The position numbers and the translations under genes were made by a program. A model generated the notes under the pieces. It made no database searches and was not told the origin of the DNA. It saw only the letters and a program-made list of their open reading frames with translations. A DNA stretch of 64,000 nucleotides from Candidatus Blautia intestinigallinarum (lineage in GTDB: Bacteria; Bacillota; Clostridia; Lachnospirales; Lachnospiraceae), in assembly GCA_019112635.1 (NCBI GenBank), contig DXIX01000017.1, forward strand, positions 124,001-188,000, read 5' to 3'. Shown piece by piece: positions 53,557-62,712 of this stretch; position 1 is the first letter of the stretch; every line of letters starts with the position of its first letter.

Positions 53557-54204
53557 TTACCAACATTTACTACAAGCACCATATCCCATTGCCTGGGCTT
53601 GAGATACTGTTGTCTGTCTGGCGTTGTTTGGATTCATATTACCGCAATCTGGGATGCTATGATATTTACTTCCTGTAGCTGAGAGCCAGGCAGTTGCATT
53701 ATTTGAAGTATTTTCTGCAGCAGATGTCGTGTCATTTGAATCAGAATTGCTGGCGCTGTTACCTGCTGATGCAGCCGATACGTTTTGTGTTTTTAATGTA
53801 TTAATCTGCGAGTTCAGATTTTGAATTTGTGACTGCAAATCTGCAATTTGAACATTTAAGCCATCAATTGTTTCCTGGCACTTATCGTGCTTTTTTGCCA
53901 ACTTATCATATTTATCTGAGATGGATTGCTGTTCTTCTATGGTTGTATTCAGCGTCTCTATTTCTGATTTCGTATCTTGTATATAATTCTGGTATTCTGT
54001 TTGAAGTTCTTCATAGGAAGAATCTAATCCAGCAATATGGCTGTTTAAACCTTGTATTTCATTTTGATACTGGTAATTATTCTGATAAAAATAGAGGGTG
54101 GTACATAAAAATATGAAAGAAATAATTCCTAAAATAAGAGAGGGTTTGTTTAGTTTTTTGAATTTGAGATAAATTTTATCCCATGTTTTTTTGAAGTTAT
54201 TCAT
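53557..54204 (-). CDS. Membrane-anchored coiled-coil protein with C-terminal Cys/His domain
   Basis: The 215-residue protein has a membrane helix (about 23-41), a long coiled coil (about 45-142), a Ser/Asn/Ala linker (about 143-170) and a compact end domain. That domain reads SKYHSIPDCGNM...ACSKC, with H182, C187, C211 and C214 placed to bind one metal; similar small domains occur on secreted Firmicute proteins and resemble the Ada zinc-binding fold. It is clearly more AT-rich than its neighbours and lies between tRNA-Pro and tRNA-Met/Val, so it may be an acquired gene. The function is unknown. Confidence 0.75.
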   Translation of the reverse strand: MNNFKKTWDKIYLKFKKLNKPSLILGIISFIFLCTTLYFYQNNYQYQNEIQGLNSHIAGLDSSYEELQTEYQNYIQDTKSEIETLNTTIEEQQSISDKYDKLAKKHDKCQETIDGLNVQIADLQSQIQNLNSQINTLKTQNVSAASAGNSASNSDSNDTTSAAENTSNNATAWLSATGSKYHSIPDCGNMNPNNARQTTVSQAQAMGYGACSKCW

Positions 54205-54237
54205 GGCAAAGTTTCCTTTTATTTTTTATATTAAGGT

Positions 54238-54280
54238 GAAAAAAATCCTGAATTCTTGATTCTTCAAAAATTCAGGATTT
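54238..54280 (-). terminator. Terminator of the tRNA-Val/tRNA-Met unit
   Basis: aaatcctgaatt and aattcaggattt form a perfect 12-pair stem; on the minus strand it is followed by TTTTTC. Confidence 0.85.
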
Positions 54281-54288
54281 AAAGATAG

Positions 54289-54362
54289 TAGCGAGAGGGG
54301 GAGTCGAACCCTCGACACTACGGGTATGAACCGTATGCTCTAGCCAACTGAGCTATCTCGCC
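54289..54362 (-). tRNA. tRNA-Met(CAT)
   Basis: 74 nucleotides on the minus strand: acceptor ggcgaga/tctcgct, anticodon stem tacgg/ccgta with loop ttcatac, T arm CGAGGGTTCGACTCCC. The GGCGAGA acceptor with a first G-U pair suggests an elongator; the initiator type is not indicated. Confidence 0.92.
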
Positions 54363-54370
54363 ATATGATA

Positions 54371-54443
54371 TGGGACCTATAGGGCTCGAACCTATGACCC
54401 TCTGCTTGTAAGGCAGATGCTCTCCCAGCTGAGCTAAGATCCC
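54371..54443 (-). tRNA. tRNA-Val(TAC)
   Basis: 73 nucleotides on the minus strand: acceptor gggatct/aggtccc, anticodon loop cttacaa (TAC), T arm TAGGTTCGAGCCCTA. It is eight bases upstream of tRNA-Met in the same transcript. Confidence 0.93.
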
Positions 54444-54500
54444 ATAGTCAGTTGCTGCCGCAGGTGCTTGCTTTGTTTGTTTCCCGTCGACTGCTCTGCT

Positions 54501-54530
54501 ATTATATACCGGAAAGTAAGAGTTTGTCAA
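54501..54530 (-). promoter_or_regulatory. Promoter of the tRNA-Val/tRNA-Met unit
   Basis: On the minus strand TTGACA, 18 bases, TATAAT. Confidence 0.82.
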
Positions 54531-54635
54531 CACCTTTTTTGAAAAAAATTTAAAAAATTTGAACAACTGACACAGCTTACTTTTTGAGAGCGTTTTCTCT
54601 GCTTTATGAGAGCTTTGCAAGAACCCCCCTTTTCC

Positions 54636-54663
54636 TTGATTTTTCAATGGATTTATGTATAAT
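54636..54663 (+). promoter_or_regulatory. Promoter of the G1P-dehydrogenase-like gene
   Basis: TTGATT, 16 bases, TATAAT, 72 bases before the start codon. Confidence 0.72.
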
Positions 54664-54734
54664 AGTACTGAGACATTTTGTGACGTGTACGGCATTTGTC
54701 AGGAGTAATTTGAGTATCAGGAGGAGATAAATAT

Positions 54735-56009
54735 ATGCGAGTCGATACGGACGATTTTGCCCGACCGTGTAGTTGCGGAAAAGAACACCACATAGACGTT
54801 AAAGAAATTATCATAGAACCAGGGGCAATTGAGAAACTGGAAGTGATGTTGGATGATGGTATGCTAAGAGAATATTTTCTTCCCGTCATCATCTGTGACA
54901 CCAATACCTTTGAGGCCACAGAAGAAATCATGGAGAATATCTATGATCGCTGTGAGACAGTTATTCTGGATGCGGAGGGTCTGCAGGCAGACCGCAGAAG
55001 TGTGGAAGTTGCCATTCAGAATATAGATGAAGAGATGGATTTGATTATCGCTGTGGGAACAGGGACGATCCATGATATCTGCAGATGCATTGCCCATGAA
55101 TATGGAGTTCCGTTTGTGTCGGTGCCGACGGCAGCAAGCATGGATGGTTTTGTCAGTTCCGTGGCGACCGTTCTGTGGGATGGATTTAAGAAGACAATCC
55201 CCTCAGTATCACCTTTGTGTGTGATTGCTGATATTGATATTATATCCAAAGCGCCCTGGAGGCTGAACGCTTCAGGCGCCGCCAATATTATGGGAAATTA
55301 TATCAGCCTTCTGGACTGGAGAATCTCACAGTTGGTTTCAGGCGAATATCTGTGTGAGAGGGCTTGTTCCATGGAAGAACAGGCAATTCGGATTGTGAAA
55401 TCCTGTATCCGCGGCATTCCAGACGGGGATGAGGATGACTGTGAGGATTTGATGAAGGCATTGATTTTATCAGGCCTCGCGATGCAGATTGTGGGCAGTT
55501 CCAGACCGGCCTGCGGTGCAGAGCATCATATGTCCCATCTGTGGAGAATGGAAGTGGTCAATCCGCATCTGAATGTATATCACGGGGAGAAAGTGGGAAT
55601 CGCCGCCTTGATCTGTCTGCAGAAATATAAGCAGATCGCCCAGGCAATACGGGAGGGCGATTGCCATGTGGTGGAATATGAAGGGATGGAAAATGTCCTG
55701 TTGGAGCATACCTTCCAGAATAAGAATCAGCTTCAGAAAGTGATTGAGGAGAATACACCGGATCCGTTGATTGGAGTTGTTCCGGAGCACCTTGAGAAGT
55801 GTCTGCCCCAGATTGCGGATATGATTGAAGATTTGCCGGATGTGGATGATCTTCAAAGGCTGATGGAAAAAGGAGGATGTATCACAGATGCCAGAAGGAT
55901 CGGTCTGACAGATCGGATGATCCAGGAGACGATACAGGTTTCCCCTTATATGAGAAACCGCTTGACGCTGATGCGCTTCTTGAAAATGCTGGAAATTGAC
56001 AGAGCATAA
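54735..56009 (+). CDS. sn-glycerol-1-phosphate dehydrogenase-like protein (EgsA/AraM family)
   Basis: The 424-residue protein is in the iron-containing-dehydrogenase/GlyDH superfamily. The CACGK-like opening CSCGKEHHIDVK, nucleotide loop IAVGTGTIHDICR, PTAASMDGFVSS, the His-rich GAEHHMSHLW (264-268) and HGEKVGI (H283) all match EgsA/AraM. In the region ASGAANIMGNYISLLDW, the Asp normally found in the GD pair that binds the catalytic metal is Asn (N184). The enzyme may therefore have changed metal use or activity. AraM makes glycerol-1-phosphate in Bacillus. The ispF start codon follows closely, so both may share a transcript. Confidence 0.82.
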   Translation: MRVDTDDFARPCSCGKEHHIDVKEIIIEPGAIEKLEVMLDDGMLREYFLPVIICDTNTFEATEEIMENIYDRCETVILDAEGLQADRRSVEVAIQNIDEEMDLIIAVGTGTIHDICRCIAHEYGVPFVSVPTAASMDGFVSSVATVLWDGFKKTIPSVSPLCVIADIDIISKAPWRLNASGAANIMGNYISLLDWRISQLVSGEYLCERACSMEEQAIRIVKSCIRGIPDGDEDDCEDLMKALILSGLAMQIVGSSRPACGAEHHMSHLWRMEVVNPHLNVYHGEKVGIAALICLQKYKQIAQAIREGDCHVVEYEGMENVLLEHTFQNKNQLQKVIEENTPDPLIGVVPEHLEKCLPQIADMIEDLPDVDDLQRLMEKGGCITDARRIGLTDRMIQETIQVSPYMRNRLTLMRFLKMLEIDRA

Positions 56010-56030
56010 ATGAAGAAAGGAAAAAATCAA

Positions 56031-56504
56031 ATGCGTGTGGGAATGGGATACGATGTACACAGACTGGTACCGGGCAGAGATTTGATTCTCGGGGGAGTAA
56101 AAATTTTCTGGGAAATGGGACTTCTGGGTCACTCAGATGCAGATGTGCTGGTACATGCGGTGATGGATGCTCTTTTGGGGGCAGCGGCACTGGGCGATAT
56201 CGGGCAGCATTTTCCAGACACGGACCCGGCTTATGAGGGAATATCCAGTATTTCCCTGTTGGAACGGGTAGGCGAGCTTCTCCGGAAACATGGATGGCGG
56301 GTGGAGAACCTGGATGCAATTATTGTTGCGCAGAAGCCGAAGATGGCGCCTCACATTCCAAAGATGAGAGAGAATATTGCCCGTTCTCTTGGAATCGGTG
56401 TAGATCAGGTCAGTGTGAAAGCGACAACGGAAGAAAAATTAGGATTTACCGGTACATTGGAAGGAATTTCTTCCCATGCGGTTTGTTTACTGGAGAAACT
56501 GTAA
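56031..56504 (+). CDS. ispF: 2-C-methyl-D-erythritol 2,4-cyclodiphosphate synthase
   Basis: A 157-residue MEP-pathway enzyme forming MEcPP. It opens [12 protein letters not shown] (metal ligands D and H), has [14 protein letters not shown] (third metal His) and [10 protein letters not shown], and ends with [12 protein letters not shown]. The start at 56031 fits the family and has AAAGGA nine bases upstream; the ATG at 56010 is too early. ispD is not adjacent. Confidence 0.96.
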   Translation: MRVGMGYDVHRLVPGRDLILGGVKIFWEMGLLGHSDADVLVHAVMDALLGAAALGDIGQHFPDTDPAYEGISSISLLERVGELLRKHGWRVENLDAIIVAQKPKMAPHIPKMRENIARSLGIGVDQVSVKATTEEKLGFTGTLEGISSHAVCLLEKL

Positions 56505-56514
56505 GAGAGAATCA

Positions 56515-56548
56515 GGACTTCGTTTCTGTCAGGGGACGAAGTCTTTTA
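56515..56548 (+). terminator. Terminator or attenuator between ispF and cysS
   Basis: gacttcgt pairs with acgaagtc over a 12-base loop, followed by TTTTATT. cysS starts 28 bases later without an obvious new promoter. Confidence 0.6.
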
Positions 56549-56575
56549 TTACTATCAGGAAAGGAATCAAAAAAA

Positions 56576-57988
56576 GTGAAAATCTATAATACCTTGTCAA
56601 AAAGAAAAGAGGAGTTTATTCCTCTGGAAGAAGGAAAAGTAAGAATGTATGTCTGCGGGCCTACTGTGTATAATCTGATTCATATTGGAAATGCGCGGCC
56701 CATGATTGTTTTTGATACTGTGCGCCGTTATATGGAATACAAAGGTTACGAAGTCAATTATGTATCGAATTTTACAGATGTGGACGATAAAATTATAGCA
56801 AAAGCCAATGAAGAAGGTGTCACTGCGGAAGAAATTTCCAAACGCTATATTGCAGAGTGTAAAAAAGATATGGCGGCTATGAATGTGAAACCAGCCACCA
56901 CACATCCTCTGGCGACAGAAGAAATCGGAGGAATGGTGGAGATGATTCAGACTCTGATTGACAAAGGATATGCCTACCCGGTGGCAGATGGAACCGTTTA
57001 TTTCCGTGTGAAAAAATTTCCGGAATACGGAAAACTTTCACATAAGAATCTGGAAGATCTCCAGTCCGGTTTCCGGGCGCTGCAGGTGTCTGGAGAGGAT
57101 CAGAAAGAAGATCCCCTGGATTTTGTCCTCTGGAAGCCAAAAAAAGAAGGAGAGCCGGCATGGCCGTCACCCTGGTGTGAGGGACGTCCGGGATGGCATA
57201 TTGAGTGTTCGGAGATGTCTAAAAAATATCTTGGAGAAGAGATTGATATTCACGCAGGCGGAGAGGATCTTATCTTCCCGCATCATGAGAATGAGATTGC
57301 ACAGAGTGAGTGTTGCAACGGCAAGCAGTTTGCCAGATATTGGATGCACAATGCTTTTTTGAATATTGACAATAAGAAAATGTCAAAATCTCTTGGCAAC
57401 TTCTTCACAGTACGAGAGATCGGCGAGCAGTATGACTTGCAGGTTCTGAGATTCTTTATGTTGAATGCTCATTATCGCAGTCCTCTGAACTTCAGCCGTG
57501 ATCTGATGGAAGCGTCTAAGAATTCACTGGAGAGAATCTGTAATGGGGCACAACGCCTCAAATTCCTGGAGAAAAATGCTTCTGACGCGGAAATGACAGC
57601 GTCTGAGAAGGAAAGCCTTCAGGAGGCAAGGAAGCTTTACATTGGCAAATTTGAAGAGGCTATGGACGATGATTTCAATACTGCAGATGCGATTGCGGCA
57701 GTTTTTGAGCTGGTCAAATATGCCAACACACAGGTGACAGAGAGCAGTTCCAGGGAGTATGTTCAGGGCGTGTATGGAATTTTGAAGGAACTGTGCGATG
57801 TTCTTGGATTGATTATCGAGAAGGAAGAAGAATTGCTGGATGAAGATGTGGAGAATCTGATTGCGGAGCGTCAGGCAGCCAGAAAAGCAAAGAATTTCGC
57901 AAGGGCCGATAAGATTCGCGATCAGCTCAGTGATATGGGAATCATTCTTGAAGATACCAGAGAGGGTGTAAAATGGAAAAGGGCTTAG
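56576..57988 (+). CDS. cysS: Cysteinyl-tRNA synthetase
   Basis: A 470-residue class I synthetase. It has [18 protein letters not shown] (zinc Cys plus the HIGH motif HIGN), TDVDDKI, the zinc region [14 protein letters not shown] and HHENEIAQ, and [14 protein letters not shown] 56576 is chosen, ten bases after AGGAAAGGA, because the longer frame upstream lies inside ispF. Its last 16 bases overlap mrnC. Confidence 0.96.
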   Translation: MKIYNTLSKRKEEFIPLEEGKVRMYVCGPTVYNLIHIGNARPMIVFDTVRRYMEYKGYEVNYVSNFTDVDDKIIAKANEEGVTAEEISKRYIAECKKDMAAMNVKPATTHPLATEEIGGMVEMIQTLIDKGYAYPVADGTVYFRVKKFPEYGKLSHKNLEDLQSGFRALQVSGEDQKEDPLDFVLWKPKKEGEPAWPSPWCEGRPGWHIECSEMSKKYLGEEIDIHAGGEDLIFPHHENEIAQSECCNGKQFARYWMHNAFLNIDNKKMSKSLGNFFTVREIGEQYDLQVLRFFMLNAHYRSPLNFSRDLMEASKNSLERICNGAQRLKFLEKNASDAEMTASEKESLQEARKLYIGKFEEAMDDDFNTADAIAAVFELVKYANTQVTESSSREYVQGVYGILKELCDVLGLIIEKEEELLDEDVENLIAERQAARKAKNFARADKIRDQLSDMGIILEDTREGVKWKRA

Positions 57989-58398
57989 CACACCTGTCAG
58001 AGGTCTTTGATCTTCCGGATCAGGACCTCAGAACCTTTTCGCCCCTGACGCTTGCCTACATTGGTGACGGGGCGTATGAGATTGTGATTCGCACGGTTTT
58101 GGTAAAACAGGGGAACTGTCCGGTGAATCAGCTCCACAAAAAGGCAAGTCAGCTGGTGAAGGCGCAGACGCAGTCTGCCATGATGGACATTCTGGAGCCT
58201 TTGCTGACAGAAGAAGAGTATAGGATTTACAAAAGGGGAAGGAATGCACATTCCCCCACAATGGCAAAGCATGCGTCCATGGCAGATTATCGTCGCGCGA
58301 CGGGGTTTGAGGCATTGATTGGCTATCTGTACCTGAAAGAAGACTGGGAACGCATGCTGGATCTGATCCGGGCAGGTCTGGAAGGAAGAAAATCCTGA
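57973..58398 (+). CDS. mrnC: Mini-ribonuclease III
   Basis: A 141-residue RNase III catalytic domain without the dsRNA-binding domain; it matures 23S rRNA in Firmicutes. [16 protein letters not shown] holds the catalytic Asp and Glu region, and RGRNAHSP and ALIGYLYL are conserved. The cysS-mrnC-rlmB-sigH order matches Bacillus. Confidence 0.95.
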   Translation: MEKGLAHLSEVFDLPDQDLRTFSPLTLAYIGDGAYEIVIRTVLVKQGNCPVNQLHKKASQLVKAQTQSAMMDILEPLLTEEEYRIYKRGRNAHSPTMAKHASMADYRRATGFEALIGYLYLKEDWERMLDLIRAGLEGRKS

Positions 58399-58411
58399 TT
58401 GGAGGAAGAAT

Positions 58412-59146
58412 ATGAGTGAGCAGATTGAAGGAAGAAATGCAGTGCTTGAGGCATTTCGCGCAGGGCAGTTTGTGGATAAATTATATCTGCAGGATGGCTG
58501 TCACGACGGACCGGTACAGTCCATTGTACGGGAAGCTAAGAAAAAGGGCACGCTGATACAGTATGTGCCGAAAGAAGGTCTGAATCAGATGTCCCAGACA
58601 GGGGCACACCAGGGTGTGATTGCTCAGATGGCGGCCTTTGATTATTCCACGGTGGAAGAGATTCTTCAGAGAGCAAAAGATAAGGGAGAGGACCCGTTTC
58701 TGGTTCTCCTGGACGGAATTGAGGATCCGCATAATCTGGGAGCTATTATCAGAACTGCGAATCTTGCGGGAGCCCATGGTGTCATCATTCCAAAGAGAAG
58801 AGCAGTGGGGCTGACCTCGGTCGTTGCGAAGACTTCAGCGGGCGCTTTGAATTACACACCGGTGGCAAGGGTGTCTAATCTCGTGAAAACCATGGAAGCT
58901 CTGAAAAAAGAGGGAATGTGGTTTGTGTGTGCGGATATGGGCGGACAGACGATGTATGATCTGGATTTGCGAGGGCCGATTGGTCTGGTGATTGGAAGTG
59001 AGGGAGAAGGTGCCAGCCGCCTTGTGAAAGAAAATTGTGATTTTGTTGCTTCCATTCCCATGAAGGGAGATATTGACTCTTTGAATGCTTCAGTGGCAGC
59101 GGGAGTTCTTGCTTATGAGATTGTCCGGCAGAGAATGTGCAAGTGA
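58412..59146 (+). CDS. rlmB: 23S rRNA (guanosine-2'-O-)-methyltransferase RlmB (TrmH/SpoU family)
   Basis: A 244-residue SPOUT methyltransferase. An N-terminal L30e-like substrate domain (about 1-75; EGRNAVLEAF) is followed by the knotted domain with LDGIEDPHNLGAIIRTANLAG, the GLVIGSEGEG loop and SLNASVAAGVLAYE. GAGGAAGAAT precedes the ATG. Confidence 0.95.
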   Translation: MSEQIEGRNAVLEAFRAGQFVDKLYLQDGCHDGPVQSIVREAKKKGTLIQYVPKEGLNQMSQTGAHQGVIAQMAAFDYSTVEEILQRAKDKGEDPFLVLLDGIEDPHNLGAIIRTANLAGAHGVIIPKRRAVGLTSVVAKTSAGALNYTPVARVSNLVKTMEALKKEGMWFVCADMGGQTMYDLDLRGPIGLVIGSEGEGASRLVKENCDFVASIPMKGDIDSLNASVAAGVLAYEIVRQRMCK

Positions 59147-59163
59147 GAAATGATGGAGAGATT

Positions 59164-59790
59164 ATGGAACTCTACGATAAGATGACGGATGAAGAACTGA
59201 TTGGAAAGTTGAGAGCCGGGCGAAGAGACGTGGCCGATTATCTGATGGAAAAATATAAGGGACTTGTCCGGCAGAAAGCCCGTACTATGTATTTGATTGG
59301 CGGAGAAACCGATGATCTGATTCAGGAGGGAATGATCGGTTTATTTAAGGCGGTCCAAAATTATGATTCCGGGAAAGAGGCATCCTTTCAGACATTCGCC
59401 CGCCTGTGTATCGACAGGCAGCTGTATAAGGCTGTCTCTGGTTCGAACCGGCAGAAACATCAACCTTTGAACACTTACGTGTCTTTGAGCCAGGAAGAGG
59501 GAACAGATCATCTGGAGGAATTGTGGGAGCAGAGTCCGGAGACGATTGTGATTGCGAGAGAAAATGTGGATGATTTGGAAACGCAGATCAGAAGGTGTCT
59601 GAGCCCGCTGGAAAATCAGGTTCTGGAGTTGTATCTTCTCGGAGAGGATTACAGTCAGATATCCAAAACTCTTGGAAAAACCAAGAAATCTGTGGACAAT
59701 GCTCTGCAGAGAATCAAGGGAAAAGTGCGTCTGTGTGTGGATGACATACAGAATCGTAAAGTGAGAGAGAAAGAAAATCTGGAAACATAA
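59164..59790 (+). CDS. sigH: Sporulation/stationary-phase sigma factor SigH
   Basis: A 208-residue sigma-70 family factor. Region 2 has TDDLIQEGMIGLFKAVQNYD and SFQTFARLCIDRQLY; region 4 has LSPLENQVLELYLLGEDYSQISKTLGKTKKSVDNALQRIK. Position after rlmB is the conserved place of sigH (spo0H) in Firmicutes. ATG 59164 is chosen; GTG 59137 inside the rlmB end is a possible alternative. In spore-formers SigH switches on entry into sporulation. Confidence 0.92.
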   Translation: MELYDKMTDEELIGKLRAGRRDVADYLMEKYKGLVRQKARTMYLIGGETDDLIQEGMIGLFKAVQNYDSGKEASFQTFARLCIDRQLYKAVSGSNRQKHQPLNTYVSLSQEEGTDHLEELWEQSPETIVIARENVDDLETQIRRCLSPLENQVLELYLLGEDYSQISKTLGKTKKSVDNALQRIKGKVRLCVDDIQNRKVREKENLET

Positions 59791-59874
59791 CGGCTGAAAT
59801 TAGTCATCCTTTTCTCGACAGGAGAATGGGATGGCTATTTTTGGTATATCGGAGAAAATGGAGGAAGAGAAGGT

Positions 59875-60399
59875 ATGGATATCCGGTTTGTGATTCTGTT
59901 TATTATGATGATTGTTTTAATAGGGTGGGTGATTTTCTGCGGTGTTCAATTTGTGCGCAGCGGAAGACAGATCATCGTAGATGCGAACCTAAAGACGCGT
60001 GTAAAATGTGAGAAATGCCAGATGGAATATGAAGTAAGCAAAGAGGAGCTCTCCCGTAGCGGGATGTCGAAATCCCAAAGTGTGACGAAGACAGAGCTGC
60101 ATCATGGAATCTTGGTTCGCAGGCGGAGGTATCTCTATTACGCCAAAAAATTCAGATGCCCTCACTGCGGAAAACGAAGATATGCTCAGATATTAAACCT
60201 GGAAGAATTACAGGCAATGACTAGCCCGGCGGCTCTGAGAACGGGGCTGCGCTGGCTTGTGATTATGTGCATCGGAGGATTTATCATTTTGATACTTTTT
60301 GGAATTCCAATGAATCTGGCAGAACGAAGGCATGAGAACAGAGTGGAAGAGATGAGGCAGCAGCGTGTGGAAGAGCTTTTGGAAGAGTTTAATAAGTAA
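59875..60399 (+). CDS. Membrane protein with zinc ribbon, function unknown
   Basis: The 174-residue protein has a membrane helix near each end (about 6-26 and 123-145). Between them lies a cytosolic or outside loop with two CxxC pairs (CEKC about 45-48 and CPHC about 95-98) that should form a zinc ribbon, and a charged coiled-coil tail. I do not know the family. It follows sigH by 84 bases and meets the tRNA-Thr terminator head on. Confidence 0.75.
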   Translation: MDIRFVILFIMMIVLIGWVIFCGVQFVRSGRQIIVDANLKTRVKCEKCQMEYEVSKEELSRSGMSKSQSVTKTELHHGILVRRRRYLYYAKKFRCPHCGKRRYAQILNLEELQAMTSPAALRTGLRWLVIMCIGGFIILILFGIPMNLAERRHENRVEEMRQQRVEELLEEFNK

Positions 60400-60411
60400 A
60401 TATGAAATTCT

Positions 60412-60451
60412 TCAAAAAACAAAAGAACCTTTGATCTCTCAAAGGTTCTTT
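60412..60451 (-). terminator. Terminator of tRNA-Thr
   Basis: aaagaacctttga pairs with tcaaaggttcttt; on the minus strand it runs into TTTTGTTTTTT. It may also stop the opposing zinc-ribbon gene. Confidence 0.82.
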
Positions 60452-60456
60452 CTCAG

Positions 60457-60529
60457 AGCTGCCTAGCGGATTTGAACCGCCGACCTCCGCCTTACCAAGG
60501 CGACGCTCTACCAACTGAGCCAAGGCAGC
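60457..60529 (-). tRNA. tRNA-Thr(GGT)
   Basis: 73 nucleotides on the minus strand: acceptor gctgcct/aggcagc, anticodon stem tcgcc/ggcgg with loop ttggtaa (GGT), T arm GCGGTTCAAATCCGC. Confidence 0.93.
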
Positions 60530-60550
60530 AACTGCGTCTCACAAGAAAAG

Positions 60551-60579
60551 ATTCTACCAGAACATGGGGTATCTGTCAA
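60551..60579 (-). promoter_or_regulatory. Promoter of tRNA-Thr
   Basis: On the minus strand TTGACA, 17 bases, TAGAAT. Confidence 0.82.
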
Positions 60580-60625
60580 CACTTTTTTTGAAAAAAATAA
60601 AAATTTTTTTGACAGGAAAAAGGAG

Positions 60626-60652
60626 ATGCCAGCATCTTGAGATGCCGGCATA
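60626..60652 (+). repeat. Hairpin upstream of glnS
   Basis: atgccagcatct pairs with agatgccggcat (one mismatch) with a two-to-four-base loop. It has no T run. It lies in 270 bases without a gene between tRNA-Thr and glnS; no T-box elements were recognised there. Confidence 0.45.
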
Positions 60653-60847
60653 TGAAAAAGAAAAGTTAATGAAAAAGTTTTATGTTTATGTTCTATATCA
60701 TAGCGAAGGATTGTGAGTATTCTGTGTTTAATTTTTGATATAAATGTGAACATTTTTGATATTTTGACCAGGTCTGGACGAAAAAAGCTTCCACAAAGTC
60801 TGTATTTATGATAAGATTAAGAACTAGAAAGATCGAGGAGGCAAGAT

Positions 60848-62512
60848 ATGGAGAACGAGACAGTATCCAAAAATTTTATCGAGCAGATTATAGATAAAGA
60901 TCTGGCGGAAGGGGTTTACGATACCGTACACACACGTTTTCCCCCGGAACCGAATGGTTATTTGCATATTGGACATGCAAAATCTATTCTCCTGAATTAT
61001 GGTTTGGCTCAGGAATATCATGGAAAATTCAATATGCGTTTTGACGATACGAACCCTACCAAGGAAAAAATAGAATTCGTGGAGTCAATTAAGGAAGATA
61101 TTAAGTGGCTTGGAGCAGACTGGGAAGACCGTCTGTATTTTGCGTCTGATTATTTTGATCAGATGTATGAGAACGCGGTGAAGCTGATTAAGAAGGGCAA
61201 GGCCTATGTAGATGATTTGAATGCGGAGCAGATCCGCGAGTATCGTGGAACGCTGAAAGAGCCTGGAAAAGAGAGCCCATACAGAGACAGAAGTGTGGAG
61301 GAGAATCTGAAGCTGTTCCAGGAGATGAAAGATGGGAAATACGCAGACGGAGAGAAAGTTCTCCGTGCGAAGATTGACATGGCTTCTCCGAATATGAATA
61401 TGAGAGATCCTGTGATCTATCGTGTGGCTCATATGACACATCACAATACTGGTGACAAATGGTGTATTTATCCGATGTATGATTTTGCCCATCCCATTGA
61501 GGATGCCATTGAGGGAATTACTCATTCCATCTGTACATTGGAGTTTGAAGATCATCGTCCGCTGTATGACTGGGTCGTGCGGGAACTGGAGTATCCTCAC
61601 CCGCCGAAGCAGATTGAGTTCGCGAAGCTGTACCTGACCAATGTGGTGACAGGAAAGCGTTATATTAAGAAATTAGTAGAGGAAGGCATTGTGGACGGAT
61701 GGGATGATCCCCGTCTGGTGTCCATTGCGGCACTGCGCCGCAGAGGTTTTACGCCTGAGTCTATTAAGATGTTTGTGGAACTGTGCGGTGTATCCAAAGC
61801 GAACAGTTCTGTGGACTATGCGATGCTGGAGTACTGTATCCGTGAGGACCTGAAGATGAAGCGTCCTCGTATGATGGCAGTTTTGGATCCGATTAAGCTG
61901 GTCATTGACAATTATCCGAAGGATCAGATTGAATACCTTGATGTGGTGAACAACCTGGAGAATGAGGAGCTGGGACATCGGAAAGTTCCATTTAGCAGAG
62001 AGTTGTACATCGAGCGGGAAGATTTCATGGAAGTTCCTCCGAGAAAATATTTCCGCCTGTTCCCTGGAAATGAAGTCCGCCTGATGCATGCATATTTTGT
62101 GAAGTGCGAGAGCTTTGTAAAAGATGAAAACGGCAAGGTGATTGAAGTTCACTGTACCTATGATCCTTCTACCAAGGGAGGAAATGCGCCGGATGGACGT
62201 AAAGTAAAAGGAACCATTCACTGGGTTTCCGCAGAGGAAGGCAGACCGGTTAAGGTTCGTCTCTATGAAAATATCATTGATGAGTCGAAGGGCGTCTACA
62301 ATGAGGATGGTTCTTTGAATCTGAATCCCAATTCCCTGCAGGAAGTGACCGCTTATGTGGAGCCTGAACTGATGAAGGCAAAAGCGTACGACAGCTTCCA
62401 GTTTGTGAGAAACGGATACTTCTGTGCGGATTCCAAGGATTCCAAAGAGGGAGAGCCAGTGTTTAACAGAATTGTTTCTCTGAAGAGTTCTTTCAAACTG
62501 CCCAAGGCATAA
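60848..62512 (+). CDS. glnS: Glutaminyl-tRNA synthetase
   Basis: A 554-residue class I synthetase of the GlnRS type. [17 protein letters not shown] holds the HIGH motif (about 37-40), followed by [10 protein letters not shown] and YASDYF-like [10 protein letters not shown]. The usual MSKRKL signature is replaced by [11 protein letters not shown] before [18 protein letters not shown]. Two C-terminal beta-barrels (about 340-550) that read the anticodon match E. coli GlnRS well ([21 protein letters not shown]). No YqeY-like tail is present. GAGGAGG precedes the ATG. Confidence 0.94.
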   Translation: MENETVSKNFIEQIIDKDLAEGVYDTVHTRFPPEPNGYLHIGHAKSILLNYGLAQEYHGKFNMRFDDTNPTKEKIEFVESIKEDIKWLGADWEDRLYFASDYFDQMYENAVKLIKKGKAYVDDLNAEQIREYRGTLKEPGKESPYRDRSVEENLKLFQEMKDGKYADGEKVLRAKIDMASPNMNMRDPVIYRVAHMTHHNTGDKWCIYPMYDFAHPIEDAIEGITHSICTLEFEDHRPLYDWVVRELEYPHPPKQIEFAKLYLTNVVTGKRYIKKLVEEGIVDGWDDPRLVSIAALRRRGFTPESIKMFVELCGVSKANSSVDYAMLEYCIREDLKMKRPRMMAVLDPIKLVIDNYPKDQIEYLDVVNNLENEELGHRKVPFSRELYIEREDFMEVPPRKYFRLFPGNEVRLMHAYFVKCESFVKDENGKVIEVHCTYDPSTKGGNAPDGRKVKGTIHWVSAEEGRPVKVRLYENIIDESKGVYNEDGSLNLNPNSLQEVTAYVEPELMKAKAYDSFQFVRNGYFCADSKDSKEGEPVFNRIVSLKSSFKLPKA

Positions 62513-62712
62513 TCTTATATCTGTCATGTGAAGGACAGAAGTGACTTTATTTGTTGTTTTTGTGAAATATTTGTTGAAGGGTAGAAGAAATAACGATATA
62601 ATGAAGATAATGTCAGGATACGGATTTTCTGTCTGTATCCTGAAAGTTTCCTATTCACTTTTCAGGAACAAACAAGTTCGGGAAAGAAAAACAAAAAACA
62701 GGAGGATATAAG
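62513..62712. promoter_or_regulatory. Promoter and leader of the polyferredoxin gene
   Basis: TTGAAG (62574-62579), 17 bases, TATAAT (62597-62602). A leader of about 100 bases follows, with a stem caggatac/gtatcctg (62613-62643). No known riboswitch was recognised. Confidence 0.6.

Noticed and set aside
56294-56575. cysS starting within ispF
   Set aside because: The extension overlaps most of the 3' half of ispF in another frame and lacks family similarity.
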